From positions 186,001 to 250,000 of the forward strand of contig DASXVE010000024.1 of NCBI GenBank assembly GCA_036504445.1: a DNA stretch of 64,000 bases, in the 5' to 3' direction. Source of the DNA: Candidatus Aquicultor sp. (GTDB lineage: Bacteria; Actinomycetota; Aquicultoria; Aquicultorales; Aquicultoraceae). The translations under genes were made by a program, and so were the position numbers. The notes under the pieces were generated by a model. The model made no database searches and was not told the origin of the DNA. It worked only from the letters and a program-made list of their open reading frames with translations. Positions 49,561-59,427 of this stretch are shown piece by piece; within the stretch, counting starts at the first letter, position 1; each line of letters begins with the position of its first letter.

Positions 49561-51664
49561 GGCTGACTAGGCTCCTTGTCTGCGGTACCTGTGCGGTCGG
49601 ATACTCTATTCGCGTGTGATAGAGGCTGCTTAGTACCTGGGTGAAACTCTTAATAATCTTCTCTATATCGTTGAGCGTGAGATTGCTTTCGCTTAATTGT
49701 CCGTCATCGAGCTTGCTCTGAACGATACGTTTGATAAGTTGTTCGATTCTTCCGGGTGACGGCTTCGTGATTGTACGAGCCGCGGCCTCAACGGAATCGG
49801 CAAGCATAACGAGTGCAGCTTCTTTTGAGCTTGGCTTGCGCCCCGCGTATCTAAAATTCTCTTCGCAAATCGTCTCTTTGGCGATGTTTTCTTTTGCTTT
49901 ATGGAAGAAATATTGCACGACGCTGGTGCCGTGATGTTGGTTGATAATATCGACAATCTCGTCCGGCAGGCGATACTTCTTCGCAAGCTCGACGCCCTCT
50001 TTGACATGCGAGGTAATAATCAAGCAACTTAAAGACGGGTTCGTGTGGTCATGCGGGTTGTCGCCGCCGATCTGGTTCTCGACGAAAAACATCGGCCGCT
50101 TGGTCTTACCGATATCGTGATAGTAAGCGCCCACACGTGCCAAGAGCGGGTTTGCTCCGATTTCCTCGGCAGCGGTCTCGGCCAGATTGCCCGTCATAAC
50201 ACTGTGGTTATGCGTGCCGGGAGCTTTCATCATCATCTCACGCAAGAGCGGTTGATTTGGGTAGGAAAGCTCAACTAGCTTGATGTCGGTGGTAATGCCG
50301 AACACCTTCTCTAGAAAAGGTAGACCGCCGATAGCCAACACGGCCGTCGAAATACCGCCGACCAGACCCCACCCGAGGTTTTTAAAGACATCTACCCAGG
50401 CAGCGCCGGAAAGCAGCGTGGTAATGAGTGCGACCATCGTGCTCGCAGCCGTTACCCACGCCCCCGATAGAACTAAGTCGGTTCGATGACGGATGTTATT
50501 AATAGCGAATATCGCAAAAAGGCCGGTAAAGAGGCCATATAGTGCGTACTGGTAGTTTTGCCCGGCCAGCAGCCCCGAATAAATGCTTAACATAAGCGTC
50601 ATAAGGACCGCTGTCTGGCTGTTAAAGAGAAGTGCGGTGAGCATCGCCGCCGCCCCGACCGGGATCACAAAGAACGAGTAAAACGGGCCCACGAACTTGG
50701 CGGCAAGTACCGTCACCAGGAATATTATGCCAAGCACCGCTATCAGGCGGTCGCTTTTAAACACCTTCGGCTCGTAATGGTAGAGATACAGACCAAATGC
50801 TAGAAATGATACCAGCGCAAAGAGCGTAAGACCGGCAAGACGCATGAGATCGATACCGCGGGTCATGAGCCCCAGCTCGCGCAGTATTCGTACCTGGGAG
50901 CTGGTTACGATTTCGCCTTCTCGGACAACGGTTTCGCCCTTTTGCTTATTAACGATAACCGGGGAAACACTAGCCTTGGCATCCTTTTTAAGGTTCTCGG
51001 TTACATCTTTATCGTAGAAATAGTTCGCTTTTAGATAGAGCTTACCGACCCCCACAACGAGCGCATTCTTATTAGAGTCTGAAGTAAGCTTTCGCACCGA
51101 ATCTTCAAATTCGCTTCTTTTGCTTCCAAGATTTTCCACGGTTATACGGTCGCGATAAACCTGGTCGATTTGGTTTGCCGTCATGAGCTCGGTTGCACTT
51201 AAATCAGCGTCAGGCATCGCGAGCGCTGTTTGCAGTATAGACCGGTCAAAATCGGGGCCGACCTCTTTGCTTAAGATATCGAGCTTTGCGGCAGGTAAAA
51301 GTACCTGGTTATCACGTGTCTGCCGCACTGAGCTGTAGAATTTGTGAATTAGGTCGGTAGCTTGCGACTCAACCGTCCAATCCCTGCTGTACATTTTCTG
51401 GATATGGGTTGCGGCTTCTTTTCGAAGCGCCTCGGTCTTTTCGACATCGATAAACTCGATGTCGCGGGTTGCTTTGACCGTTTTCGTGCTGGGTTTGCCA
51501 ACCTGGACTCCGGTCAAACGATCGGGAAGAAAATCAATGGTTAAAATGGCAAGAATAACCGTAAAAATGAAGAAAACAAGGATAGATCGACGAAGACCCG
51601 TACCCCGCCAATCAACCTTAACGCTTAACTCTTTTAGCTGCTTGAGGCCAAAATCGCCGCCCAT
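49541..51664 (-). CDS. 7TM-HD family phosphohydrolase (PgpH-like c-di-AMP phosphodiesterase)
   Basis: This 707-residue protein has the 7TMR-HDED layout. One N-terminal helix (about 28-46) precedes a large extracytoplasmic domain (about 50-285). Seven helices follow (about 285-460). A cytosolic HD domain (about 480-650) carries 'GTHNHSVMTGNLAE', 'VGAYYHDIGKTKRP', 'DNPHDHTNPSLS' and 'INQHHGTSVV'. Listeria PgpH of this architecture hydrolyses cyclic di-AMP. The order phoH-7TM-HD-ybeY-dgkA is strongly conserved in Gram-positive bacteria. Confidence 0.93.
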   Translation of the reverse strand: MGGDFGLKQLKELSVKVDWRGTGLRRSILVFFIFTVILAILTIDFLPDRLTGVQVGKPSTKTVKATRDIEFIDVEKTEALRKEAATHIQKMYSRDWTVESQATDLIHKFYSSVRQTRDNQVLLPAAKLDILSKEVGPDFDRSILQTALAMPDADLSATELMTANQIDQVYRDRITVENLGSKRSEFEDSVRKLTSDSNKNALVVGVGKLYLKANYFYDKDVTENLKKDAKASVSPVIVNKQKGETVVREGEIVTSSQVRILRELGLMTRGIDLMRLAGLTLFALVSFLAFGLYLYHYEPKVFKSDRLIAVLGIIFLVTVLAAKFVGPFYSFFVIPVGAAAMLTALLFNSQTAVLMTLMLSIYSGLLAGQNYQYALYGLFTGLFAIFAINNIRHRTDLVLSGAWVTAASTMVALITTLLSGAAWVDVFKNLGWGLVGGISTAVLAIGGLPFLEKVFGITTDIKLVELSYPNQPLLREMMMKAPGTHNHSVMTGNLAETAAEEIGANPLLARVGAYYHDIGKTKRPMFFVENQIGGDNPHDHTNPSLSCLIITSHVKEGVELAKKYRLPDEIVDIINQHHGTSVVQYFFHKAKENIAKETICEENFRYAGRKPSSKEAALVMLADSVEAAARTITKPSPGRIEQLIKRIVQSKLDDGQLSESNLTLNDIEKIIKSFTQVLSSLYHTRIEYPTAQVPQTRSLVSHGHPHK

Positions 51665-51667
51665 GGC

Positions 51668-52642
51668 TTATTTCTTTGAACCTCTTTCTTCGTCATACCG
51701 CTTATAAGCTTCAACAATTCTTTGGACAAGCTTATGACGAACCACGTCTCGCGCGGTGAGATGAATAAAACAGATGCTATCAATATCGGCAAGGATATTC
51801 TCGACAACGAGAAGGCCCGAATGTTGTCCTTGCGGCAAATCGATCTGCGTCGTATCGCCTGTAATAACTACCTTCGAACCAAACCCTAGCCTGGTGAGAA
51901 ACATCTTCATCTGCTCCGGCGAGGTATTCTGGGCTTCATCCAATATAATGAACGAATCATTTAAGGTGCGACCTCGCATGTAGGCAAGGGGTGCGACCTC
52001 GACCGTACCTCTCTCCATCAAATGCTGGAATTGCTCCGCATCCATCATATCATAAAGCGCATCGTAAAGTGGACGTAAATATGGGTCGACTTTTTGATAC
52101 AAATCGCCCGGTAAATATCCGAGTTTTTCGCCGGCTTCTACCGCCGGACGTGTGAGGATAATGCGGCCGACCTCTTTATCTTTAAGTGCCTTGACCGCCA
52201 TCGCCATAGCTAGATAGGTCTTACCCGTTCCGGCAGGACCGACCGCAAAAGTCGCGGTATTGTTGCGAATCGCGTCAACATACTGCTTCTGTCCTGAGGT
52301 TTTAGGCCCAATGACTTTTCTGCGGTGCGTGATAATAACATCGGAATAGATGCTCGATGGGCTGACCTGATTAGCATCGAGCACCAGATCAACCGTATGC
52401 TCGACTTTCTGTTCCGTCAGTTTCTGTCCATGCTCCAGCACTTTAAGCAGTTCGGCGAATATGGTGGAAGCGGACTCCACATCATCGGGAAGCCCCGTCA
52501 TCGTTATTTCGTTGCCTCTTACGAGGATCACGGCATTTGATCGTGCCTCAATAATACGTAAAAACAGGTCGCGTTGGCCGAGTAATTCAACCATCGGCTG
52601 CTCAGCCGGGACCGTAAGCTTAATTTCTACTGACTCTGTCAA
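51668..52642 (-). CDS. phoH: PhoH family protein (PhoH-like ATPase)
   Basis: This 324-residue P-loop ATPase has Walker A 'VGPAGTGKTYLAMAMAV', 'PAVEAGEKLGYLPGDLYQKVDPYLRPLYDAL' and Walker B 'SFIILDEAQNTSPEQMKMFLTRLG'. The sensor-like 'VVITGDTTQIDLP' follows. An N-terminal KH-like region (about 1-75) precedes it, consistent with an RNA-related role. The start is TTG at 52642. AAAGGAG lies somewhat far upstream, within the loop of a small hairpin. Confidence 0.93.
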   Translation of the reverse strand: MTESVEIKLTVPAEQPMVELLGQRDLFLRIIEARSNAVILVRGNEITMTGLPDDVESASTIFAELLKVLEHGQKLTEQKVEHTVDLVLDANQVSPSSIYSDVIITHRRKVIGPKTSGQKQYVDAIRNNTATFAVGPAGTGKTYLAMAMAVKALKDKEVGRIILTRPAVEAGEKLGYLPGDLYQKVDPYLRPLYDALYDMMDAEQFQHLMERGTVEVAPLAYMRGRTLNDSFIILDEAQNTSPEQMKMFLTRLGFGSKVVITGDTTQIDLPQGQHSGLLVVENILADIDSICFIHLTARDVVRHKLVQRIVEAYKRYDEERGSKK

Positions 52643-52714
52643 TTTTAAGCTAACTCACTCCTTTAAGTGAGAAAATTATACCATATTTATGTAGTAACAG
52701 CGACTACCAGCGGC

Positions 52715-53176
52715 TTAGCCACTCAAGAACTCCGAGGCTACCTCGTTGACGCGCCGTCCGTCGGCCTTGCCCTTAACCTGGGGCATGACAATGGCCATAA
52801 CTTTACCCATTTCACGCTTCGTTGACGCGCCGGTTTGCTCGACGGCACCTTTAATGATCGTGCGAAGTTCGTCATCCGAAAGTTGTTCGGGCAGGTAGCC
52901 GGCCAAAACGGCACTCTCTTTTTCCTCTTTATCGGCGAGGTCGTTTCTGCCGCCTTTTCTATACTGCTCGATCGATTCGCGCCGGCGCTTGATTTGGCGC
53001 TGGATCACCTCGAGAATCTCTTCGTCGCTGAGCGGCTCCTTCTTGGTTATTTCGGCATTTTTGAGCTCGGCGTTAAGAAACCTAATGGTTCCCAGCCTGA
53101 TTTTCTCATCAGGATTGCCCGCCGCAGCACGCATCGCTGATTTCATATCTTCGTTAAGCTGGTCTTTAATCGGCAT
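52715..53176 (-). CDS. GatB/YqeY domain-containing protein
   Basis: This 153-residue protein is a stand-alone YqeY (tRNA-amidotransferase tail-like) domain: 'QLNEDMKSAMRA', 'RLGTIRFLNAELKNAEI', 'QIKRRRESIEQYRKGGRNDLADKEE' and the C-terminal 'MGKVMAIVMPQVKGKADGRRVNEV'. The exact role is unknown, though tRNA binding is suspected. The ATG at 53176 is five bases after AAGGAGG; the longer frame overlaps the Shine-Dalgarno. The ribosomal protein S21 gene that usually precedes yqeY is absent here. Confidence 0.93.
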   Translation of the reverse strand: MPIKDQLNEDMKSAMRAAAGNPDEKIRLGTIRFLNAELKNAEITKKEPLSDEEILEVIQRQIKRRRESIEQYRKGGRNDLADKEEKESAVLAGYLPEQLSDDELRTIIKGAVEQTGASTKREMGKVMAIVMPQVKGKADGRRVNEVASEFLSG

Positions 53177-53230
53177 GTAAGCCTCCTTTGCGCGTAACAC
53201 TCTATGGAATTTCGGTTAGTTCTTGCACTC

Positions 53231-53578
53231 CTACTTACACAGCAGCGGGCCGAGTTCTTTGCCGCCGAGCACGTGAAAGTGCACATGCATAACCTCTTGG
53301 CCTGCATTAGCGCCGGTGTTTGCGATCAGACGATAGCCGCTCTCTAATATACCTTCTTTCTCGGCGATTTTATTCGCCGCAAGCACTATCTTGCCGAGCA
53401 GCACGGCGTCGGCCTCCGTCGCATCCGAGAGCTTTGCAACATGTTTTTTCGGTACGATAAGCACATGTACGGGTGCCGCAGGGCTAATATCGCGAAAGGC
53501 GACCACGTCGTCATCCCGGTACACGATATCCGCCGGAATCTCACCCTCAACGATCCTGCAGAACAGGTCTTTCTCCAT
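53231..53578 (-). CDS. HIT family protein (HinT-like)
   Basis: This 115-residue histidine-triad nucleotide hydrolase or transferase acts on AMP-conjugated substrates. The triad is 'MHVHFHVLGGKEL' near the C-terminus. The N-terminus 'DLFCRIVEGEIPADIVYRDDDVVAFRDISPAAPVHVLIVPKKH' is typical. The ATG follows a GGAGGAGG that lies just after the mtaB stop. The TGA of mtaB is in frame with this gene seven codons upstream. Confidence 0.95.
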   Translation of the reverse strand: MEKDLFCRIVEGEIPADIVYRDDDVVAFRDISPAAPVHVLIVPKKHVAKLSDATEADAVLLGKIVLAANKIAEKEGILESGYRLIANTGANAGQEVMHVHFHVLGGKELGPLLCK

Positions 53579-53596
53579 ACGCGTCCTCCTCCATTG

Positions 53597-54865
53597 TCAA
53601 CGTTTCCATACTAATCTACCATATAGGGCCGTGTCTTCCTGTTCGATTATCTCAATATCCGCTAATGTACCGATTATTTCACGGGGGCCGTGCGCATAAA
53701 CCCTGACATAATTATCGCTTACGCCGGAGAGGCGATCCCCGACACCGCGCTCGATGAGCACGCTTAAGCGTTTTCCGACATAGCGAGCGGCGAAATCCGC
53801 CGCAAACGTATGGCCTGCATTGATAAGCGCCATCGAGCGAGCATCCTTAGCGCTGCCCGGGATTTGATCGTCGTAGGTTGCCGCAGGCGTACCTTTGCGC
53901 AGCGAGTATTTAAATACATGGAGCTTACTAAACCCGACTTCTTTTACTACGCGCAAGCTTTCCGCAAAGTCGGCATCGGTCTCACCGGGAAACCCAACGA
54001 TAATATCGGTTGAAATCGCTACGTTTTCGATCTTCTCTTGTAGCTCACGCGCGCGTGCAATGAATTCTTCGGCGGTATAATGCCGGTTCATTCGCTTCAG
54101 AATCGCATCGCTGCCGCTTTGCAGCGGGATATGCAGGTGATTCGCCATCTTGCCTGAAGTTGCCATAAGCTCGATAATCTGCGGCGACACCTCGTTGAGC
54201 TCAATCGAGCTTAAGCGAATCCTGCCGAGGTTGGGAACCTCAACGAGGCGCGCCAGTAAGCCGCCAAGATCGGTATCTATTCCCGCGCCGTAAAGCCCCA
54301 GGTGGATACCTGTTAGAACAATCTCCTGCGTGCCGCCGTCGGCCAAAGCGCGTACTTCGGCAACCACGTCATCTGCAGGGCGACTCCAAAGGTCACCGCG
54401 CACATACGGAACGATACAGTAGGTGCAGAAATTATCGCAGCCGTCCTGTACTTTAACAAGCGCCCGCGTATGCCCATGCTGACCTGCTTGTATGCTCTGC
54501 TTGTCGCCGTTACCATCTAACGCTATACCAAGATGCGCCGTGATTAGCCGGGGAATCCGATCCTTCTGCCCGTTGCCAACAACCAGGCCGACACCGGCGA
54601 TTTTCTCGATCTCGGCGCGGTCGGCATCGGCGTAACAACCGGCGACAACGACGAGCGCTCCAGAGTTGCCTTTAATCGCACGCCTGATAAGCTGCCGGGA
54701 TTTATGACTGGCGACCGAGGTCACGGTACAGCTGTTAATAATAAAAACATCCGGCTGCGCTGCGAAGTCAACAAATTCCCAGCCCATACCGATAAGATTG
54801 CTTGTGATTTTCTCGCTCTCGTATTGGTTGACCTTACAGCCAAGCGTATGTATTGCAAAACGCAT
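53597..54865 (-). CDS. mtaB: tRNA (ms2t6A37) methylthiotransferase MtaB
   Basis: This 422-residue radical-SAM enzyme adds the methylthio group to t6A at position 37 of ANN-decoding tRNAs. The N-terminal UPF0004 domain has cysteines in 'TLGCKVNQYES', 'NSCTVT' and 'VAGCYADA'. The radical-SAM motif is 'CDNFCTYC', followed by 'VPYVRG'. A TRAM domain ends the protein. The 'KVNQYES' wording marks the MtaB rather than MiaB subgroup. I chose the ATG at 54865, which begins directly with the conserved strand; in-frame ATGs at 54883 and 54877 lack a better signal. Confidence 0.93.
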   Translation of the reverse strand: MRFAIHTLGCKVNQYESEKITSNLIGMGWEFVDFAAQPDVFIINSCTVTSVASHKSRQLIRRAIKGNSGALVVVAGCYADADRAEIEKIAGVGLVVGNGQKDRIPRLITAHLGIALDGNGDKQSIQAGQHGHTRALVKVQDGCDNFCTYCIVPYVRGDLWSRPADDVVAEVRALADGGTQEIVLTGIHLGLYGAGIDTDLGGLLARLVEVPNLGRIRLSSIELNEVSPQIIELMATSGKMANHLHIPLQSGSDAILKRMNRHYTAEEFIARARELQEKIENVAISTDIIVGFPGETDADFAESLRVVKEVGFSKLHVFKYSLRKGTPAATYDDQIPGSAKDARSMALINAGHTFAADFAARYVGKRLSVLIERGVGDRLSGVSDNYVRVYAHGPREIIGTLADIEIIEQEDTALYGRLVWKR

Positions 54866-55087
54866 TGTCTTTTCCATAAGCATGAAATATGGCCCGCCGG
54901 GCCACGATCCTTCCTAATGTTTTATGTATATTGTACTATTTTGTCGCGTTTGAGCAGCTATGGCAACAGCCTTGAGCTTATTTAGCAGCAAAACGGCAGG
55001 ATAGTAGCCGCTCTTTATGCGATGCAATGGAGAGGGTGAGGCTATTGATTGAATGACAACAACAAAGATTGAACGTAGAATAATACC

Positions 55088-56155
55088 ATGTTTAAACGTC
55101 GAAGAACTCTCGTGCGGGCAGACAGCATATTTGATCCCGCGCATGGTTACACTGCTGATCGATTTATACTGGTAGAAGATGGCGTGATTCAGCAAATCAC
55201 GCCTCACTTTGATATGAGTAGGGTTGATACCCAAGATATCGAAGTTGTTGACTGCACCGGATACACGATTTCCCCACCGTTCTCTGACTATCACCTGCAC
55301 TTTTTCACCAAAGACGAGACAGTGCTTAGCAAGATTGCATCCGGCCTTGCAAGCAGCGGCATCACAAAGGTTTATGAGGCGGGCGATATCCGCCTCTCCG
55401 GCCTCGAGGCAAAAAACCTTCTCGGTTGTAACATTAGCGTTATGGCCTCGGGATATGCAATATATAAGCGAGATGGTTACGGTGGATTTCTTGGCCGCGG
55501 CGTTGCCGATGCGGCGGAAGCCGAAAGGGAAATCGGTACCCTCATCTCGTATGGCGTTGATTATATTAAGATCATCAACTCCGGCATCTTCATACCGCAA
55601 AGTGGTTCCGTTTCAGCAGGGGAGTTCGAGAGGGGAGAGCTCGCTGTAATTATCGATTACGCGCACCGGATGGGCCTACCTGTCGCTTGCCATGCAAATA
55701 CCGATGTGCGCGTACGCGATGCTGTTTATGCGGGTGCGGATATGATCGTGCACGGGTTTTTTGCAACGGCTGAGACGCTCTCATTGATGGCGGAAAGGGG
55801 AACGAGCCTCATCCCCACCGTCACTGCCCTTTCCTACCTTAAGAAGGCAGAGACTAGCCCTGAGGCCGTTCGTTCAATAGATACATCGGTCCGCGAACAT
55901 CTAGATATGGTAGCACGAGCCAAAGATATGGGCATCAGCGTTCTCCCAGGCAGCGACGCCGGCTCCGCCTTTATCCCCTACGGCACGACGTTTTTGCGAG
56001 AGCTTGGTTATCTTGCCGAAGCAGAGTTCTCCGTTGAAGAGATTCTGAAGGCTGCAACCGCTGAGCCGCTTAAGGAAGGCGCGCCCGCCGGCTTTTTAGC
56101 AGTCGATGGGTATCTGCCGCAACGAGTGTTTATCGACGGTGCCGAACTCGCATAA
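55088..56155 (+). CDS. Amidohydrolase, imidazolonepropionase-like
   Basis: This 355-residue metal-dependent hydrolase has a composite beta domain at both ends ('ADSIFDPAHGYTADRFILVEDGVIQQITP' and the final 'GFLAVDGYLPQRVFIDG'). Its TIM barrel has 'SDYHLHFF' (HxH), 'VACHANTDVRVRDAVYAGADMIVHGF' (two His ligands) and 'SVLPGSDAG' (catalytic Asp). This resembles prolidase/imidazolonepropionase-type amidohydrolases. The carboxylated lysine may be 'DYIKIINSG'. The substrate is unknown. It is a single plus-strand gene inserted between mtaB and the MMPL pseudogene. The Shine-Dalgarno is weak. Confidence 0.82.
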   Translation: MFKRRRTLVRADSIFDPAHGYTADRFILVEDGVIQQITPHFDMSRVDTQDIEVVDCTGYTISPPFSDYHLHFFTKDETVLSKIASGLASSGITKVYEAGDIRLSGLEAKNLLGCNISVMASGYAIYKRDGYGGFLGRGVADAAEAEREIGTLISYGVDYIKIINSGIFIPQSGSVSAGEFERGELAVIIDYAHRMGLPVACHANTDVRVRDAVYAGADMIVHGFFATAETLSLMAERGTSLIPTVTALSYLKKAETSPEAVRSIDTSVREHLDMVARAKDMGISVLPGSDAGSAFIPYGTTFLRELGYLAEAEFSVEEILKAATAEPLKEGAPAGFLAVDGYLPQRVFIDGAELA

Positions 56156-56215
56156 TTTAAACCGCACCGAATGCGATATACGGTCCTAGCGCACACCTGC
56201 CTAAGTAGCTATCCT

Positions 56216-58053
56216 TCATGCGACGTCGGTATGCTTGGATGACGGCTTGAATGCCTCAACGGGAGCCCCTGATAAATGTACCGGCCACCAGTTTGCATCG
56301 CCGGCAATTGAGGCGATAGCAGGCACGAGAATCGCCCTGATGATAAACGTATCGATAAAAACCCCGATGGCAACCGCGATTCCTATTTGAAACAGACTCT
56401 GAAGCGGCGAGAGGGCAAGCACCGCAATCCGTAAGAAATCTCTGTTGATCGTAGCCTGAATATCCGCCGATTCGCCTGTCGGACCGCCGGCAAGAGCATC
56501 GCGATACCGGAGTGCCTGGTTGTTGCCATCATAGCTTGTCACGCCGCTCCGAAGCCTCGTTATTGTAGTAAGCGCGGGGGCGAAAACGGTTCGTCCTTCA
56601 GGACGAGAGTGAACTGCATCGTGCTTTTGTCTTTGGATATGCATCGCCAAGCTCTTTAAAGTACCTGCCTAAAACCGCAACCTGTGCGTCCAGCTGCGCC
56701 TGAGACGTCAGAGGCGCGGTTTCTTGAGCTGCAGCGTTTGCCGACGAGCTGGGGGCTGCCTGGCTCGGCGAGCTTGACGATGATCCACCGGTTGATATGC
56801 CAGGCGCCGATGATGCTTGACCTGCACTAAGGCTTTTGCTGAGCGCGCCGAGCTCCGACCGAACGAGGAACGGCGATAAACTATTAATACCGGCGGGGTA
56901 ACAGGCTTCGAACGTTGGCGATTCCGGATATCTTGGGCATTCTCAGCTCGGAGGCATTGACCTGCGACAACGATGTTGGGCTTAAAACATCGACACTATC
57001 CCGAACCGGCGCCAATACCGTTACTGGTGTTATATCCCCTTTGCTGAACTGGCGCTGCAGCAAATTGAACCCTTGCACGGAATCGCTGTTCTGGGGCAAT
57101 TCTTAGCGTATCAAATGAGCTGTTTAGTCTTGGTAGCTGTGTGTAGAGCGAGCCCGGAGCCGCACAACAACCACGATTGTTACAATAACCGGATAGGTGG
57201 TGGTAATGCGGGCAAGGCGCGTCCAAACGCTGGGCCGTCCGAAGTCGATTCTGTTGCCAAACGGCCAAAACAGGTACCGCCCGAGAATCGACATAAGCGC
57301 CGGGGCAACGGTCAGTGCTGCGAGCAGCGTAATTGCAATCGACAATGCGAGCGCCGGACCCATCGTTCTAAACATCCCAAATTGGGCGATCGACGTTCCT
57401 AAGAATGCGATAATGACCGTGCCCGCCGAAGCTGCGATCACGCTTCCTATCCGCTGCATGGTACCGGAGAGAGCAACATGCGGTTTGTTCCCCTGCACTT
57501 CTTCCCTGAAGCGTCAAACTAAAATCATCCAAGATCGGGGCCTGACCGGTGAAGTGCACTTCAAGCCCGTTCGGCTTGCTTGTGTTGATAATCTTGCGGA
57601 TATCCGTTACCGCTTGTTGGCTTTTGCTATCAAAGCCGGCGGTCGTGAGATTGACCTGCATGAGCTCGGTAGAACCGTCATTACTGATTAGCTGGTCTTT
57701 GAGTTCCGGCCGGTTAACTACCGAGGTCGCTGATGCAACGCTAGGCGGTTTATCTTTTCCGGTTAGTTTATGCGCAACATTGGTGACATAGGCAGTGTCT
57801 GCCCTTGTCAAACCGCCTTTTCTGTAAACGATTATCGTTCCCGATGAAGCTGCCTGCTGGCCCGGAAACTTCTCCTGAATAAGGTCTCGAAACTGCACCG
57901 ATTCGCTGTTTTTCGGTAAGAAGGTCGCCGTATCTGTAGTTCCGACCTTCGACAGCGAAGGTGCGCGTACGGCGAGAAATCCGGCAACACCTACCCATGC
58001 CAGGATTACGAAAATACGGTATTTAATAATCAGATAACCAGTCTATTGAACAT
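56216..58053 (-). pseudogene. MMPL/RND-family transporter pseudogene
   Basis: Fragments of one MMPL transporter lie in order on the minus strand in different frames. It starts 'MFNRL' at 58053 and a base appears lost near 58037. Next come 'IIKYRIFVILAWVGVAGFLA' and 'TATFLPKNSESVQFRDLIQEKFPG', then a shift near 57495 and 'QRIGSVIAASAGTVIIAFLG' with 'GPALALSIAITLLAALTVAPALMSIL'. More shifts fall between about 57180 and 57070, followed by the second periplasmic part. A Ser/Ala-rich linker (~56700-56850) follows. The end joins 'INRDFLRIAVLALS' directly to 'LQSLFQIGIAVAIGVFIDT', so most of the second membrane domain is deleted in frame near 56410. At least four lesions mean no function is possible. 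Confidence 0.85.
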
Positions 58054-58683
58054 ATTCTTTTCTCACGGTTTTATAATCCAGTAATTGCTTTACTCTAATT
58101 ACCCATAAATGCTGCTTGCTACCTTCAAGCTCAGCTACCGGGTAGTAAGCCAAATAACCAGCGAGTGTCTGAGCGCACACCAAAACAACACGCCCTTTAC
58201 TCACTTTCCTCACTCACAATTACCTTCCTGCTTGTCGGTTTACTTGCCATTATTACCGCACTTTCCGACTGCCAATTATATGCTTCTAAGAACACAAAGG
58301 AAGCTGCTGCTAATCAACCGGCTTATTTTAAGGCAGGTGACCTGGATGTGGTCGTCGCCGGACCGTTGCCACCGGTAAATGCTAAGATACGGTTGCTTAA
58401 GATGCGTGAGGAGTCTATCATACCGGTATGGCGCTTGCGATGTTTGGCTTCGACTAAAAGGTAGTACGCGCCCTGACGTATATAGCTGGGGCGGCGTTAC
58501 CGTTGGAGCCGGGGGAAGGTACTGACCGCAAACAGCAAAGTGTTCTCGGAGCCTACGCGCACAATGATGAAACTTATGATGGCAGAGGATGCGACTGCCA
58601 GGATGAACGTCGTCCCGCGCTCAAGCAATGCTGATTTTGCCTTGAACAAGGCGGGGGCGCTACCTACTAAAACAGTTACCCGA
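58054..58683. other. Long stretch without a confident gene
   Basis: The 630 bp between the MMPL pseudogene start and rsmE hold only doubtful frames. The region probably contains gene debris. One plus-strand frame (58165-58464) is listed separately. A minus-strand frame ending at 58497 shows a hydrophobic stretch but no start signal. Confidence 0.5.
58165..58464 (+). CDS. Doubtful hypothetical protein, possibly a truncated secreted-protein gene
   Basis: A 99-codon frame starts at a GTG without a good Shine-Dalgarno. Residues ~17-37 form a hydrophobic segment ('TITFLLVGLLAIITALSDCQLYA') that could be a signal or anchor. The soluble part 'YFKAGDLDVVVAGPLPPV' looks coding, but the last residues do not. 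A one-base shift near 58425 would give a different, more hydrophobic ending ('TGMALAMFGFD'), so a frameshifted remnant is likely. Not assigned to any family. Confidence 0.3.
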   Translation: MSERTPKQHALYSLSSLTITFLLVGLLAIITALSDCQLYASKNTKEAAANQPAYFKAGDLDVVVAGPLPPVNAKIRLLKMREESIIPVWRLRCLASTKR

Positions 58684-59427
58684 TTACAGGTTACCCGCTT
58701 TCCTTGCCTTGCGTAAATCGTAGAAAACCAGGGCGGTTGCAACCGGCGCGGCGGTTTCGACCCGCAGGATAGTTTTCCCCAGCGTAACGACATCTGCCCC
58801 GATTCTTTTTAGATCGGCAATCTCGCTATCGGCTAGGCCGCCTTCCGGCCCTATAACCAGAGCTACGCTGCCGACGGTAGGGTTAAGGGCCTCATACGGG
58901 AGGCGTGCTTGTTCTTCCTCCCAAAATACTACGACTTGGTCGTAATGTGCCAACTCGTCTAACGCTTTATCCCACGAAAGTATCTCGCTTACGAATGGGA
59001 TCGATATGCGATGCGATTGCTTTGATGCCTCAGCCGCGATTTTCTGCCAGCGCTCACGTTTTTTAGGGGCCTTGTCCGGCTCGATTTTGACGATCACTCG
59101 CTCCGTTAGAATAGGAACGATGCCGGTAACCCCTATCTCGGTTACCTGGCGGACAATGTCGTCCATTTTTGCCGCTTTGGGGAGCGCTTGGAAAAGGTAC
59201 ACTTTAGGAAGTGTCTCGGCGTTCTCGTAGGTTTTCACCACGCGCCCGCTGACATTAGAAGCGACATCGGTAAGCTCTATGTCCGCAAGATTGCCTTCGG
59301 GATCGACCACTTCAATTATATCGCCGAGTTTGAGGCGCAATACATCACGTATATGCTTAGCGTCTGGACCAGCTATTTCTATCGCATTATCGACCGATCG
59401 GTCGATAAAGAAGCGGGGTTTAGCCAC
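58684..59427 (-). CDS. rsmE: 16S rRNA (uracil1498-N3)-methyltransferase
   Basis: This 247-residue SPOUT methyltransferase has an N-terminal PUA-like domain ('AKHIRDVLRLKLGDIIEVVDPEG'). The trefoil-knot SAM site is 'ALVIGPEGGLADSEI' with 'VTLGKTILRVETAAP'. Family markers 'ALPKAAKMDDIVRQVTEIGVTGIVPILTER' and 'WQKIAAEASKQSHR' are present. The ATG overlaps the prmA stop by eight bases, the conserved prmA-rsmE order. Confidence 0.95.
   Translation of the reverse strand: MAKPRFFIDRSVDNAIEIAGPDAKHIRDVLRLKLGDIIEVVDPEGNLADIELTDVASNVSGRVVKTYENAETLPKVYLFQALPKAAKMDDIVRQVTEIGVTGIVPILTERVIVKIEPDKAPKKRERWQKIAAEASKQSHRISIPFVSEILSWDKALDELAHYDQVVVFWEEEQARLPYEALNPTVGSVALVIGPEGGLADSEIADLKRIGADVVTLGKTILRVETAAPVATALVFYDLRKARKAGNL

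Noticed and set aside
58497-58793. Minus-strand hydrophobic frame downstream of rsmE
   Set aside because: Most of its N-terminal part overlaps rsmE in another frame, it has no start signal, and the hydrophobic stretch alone is weak evidence.
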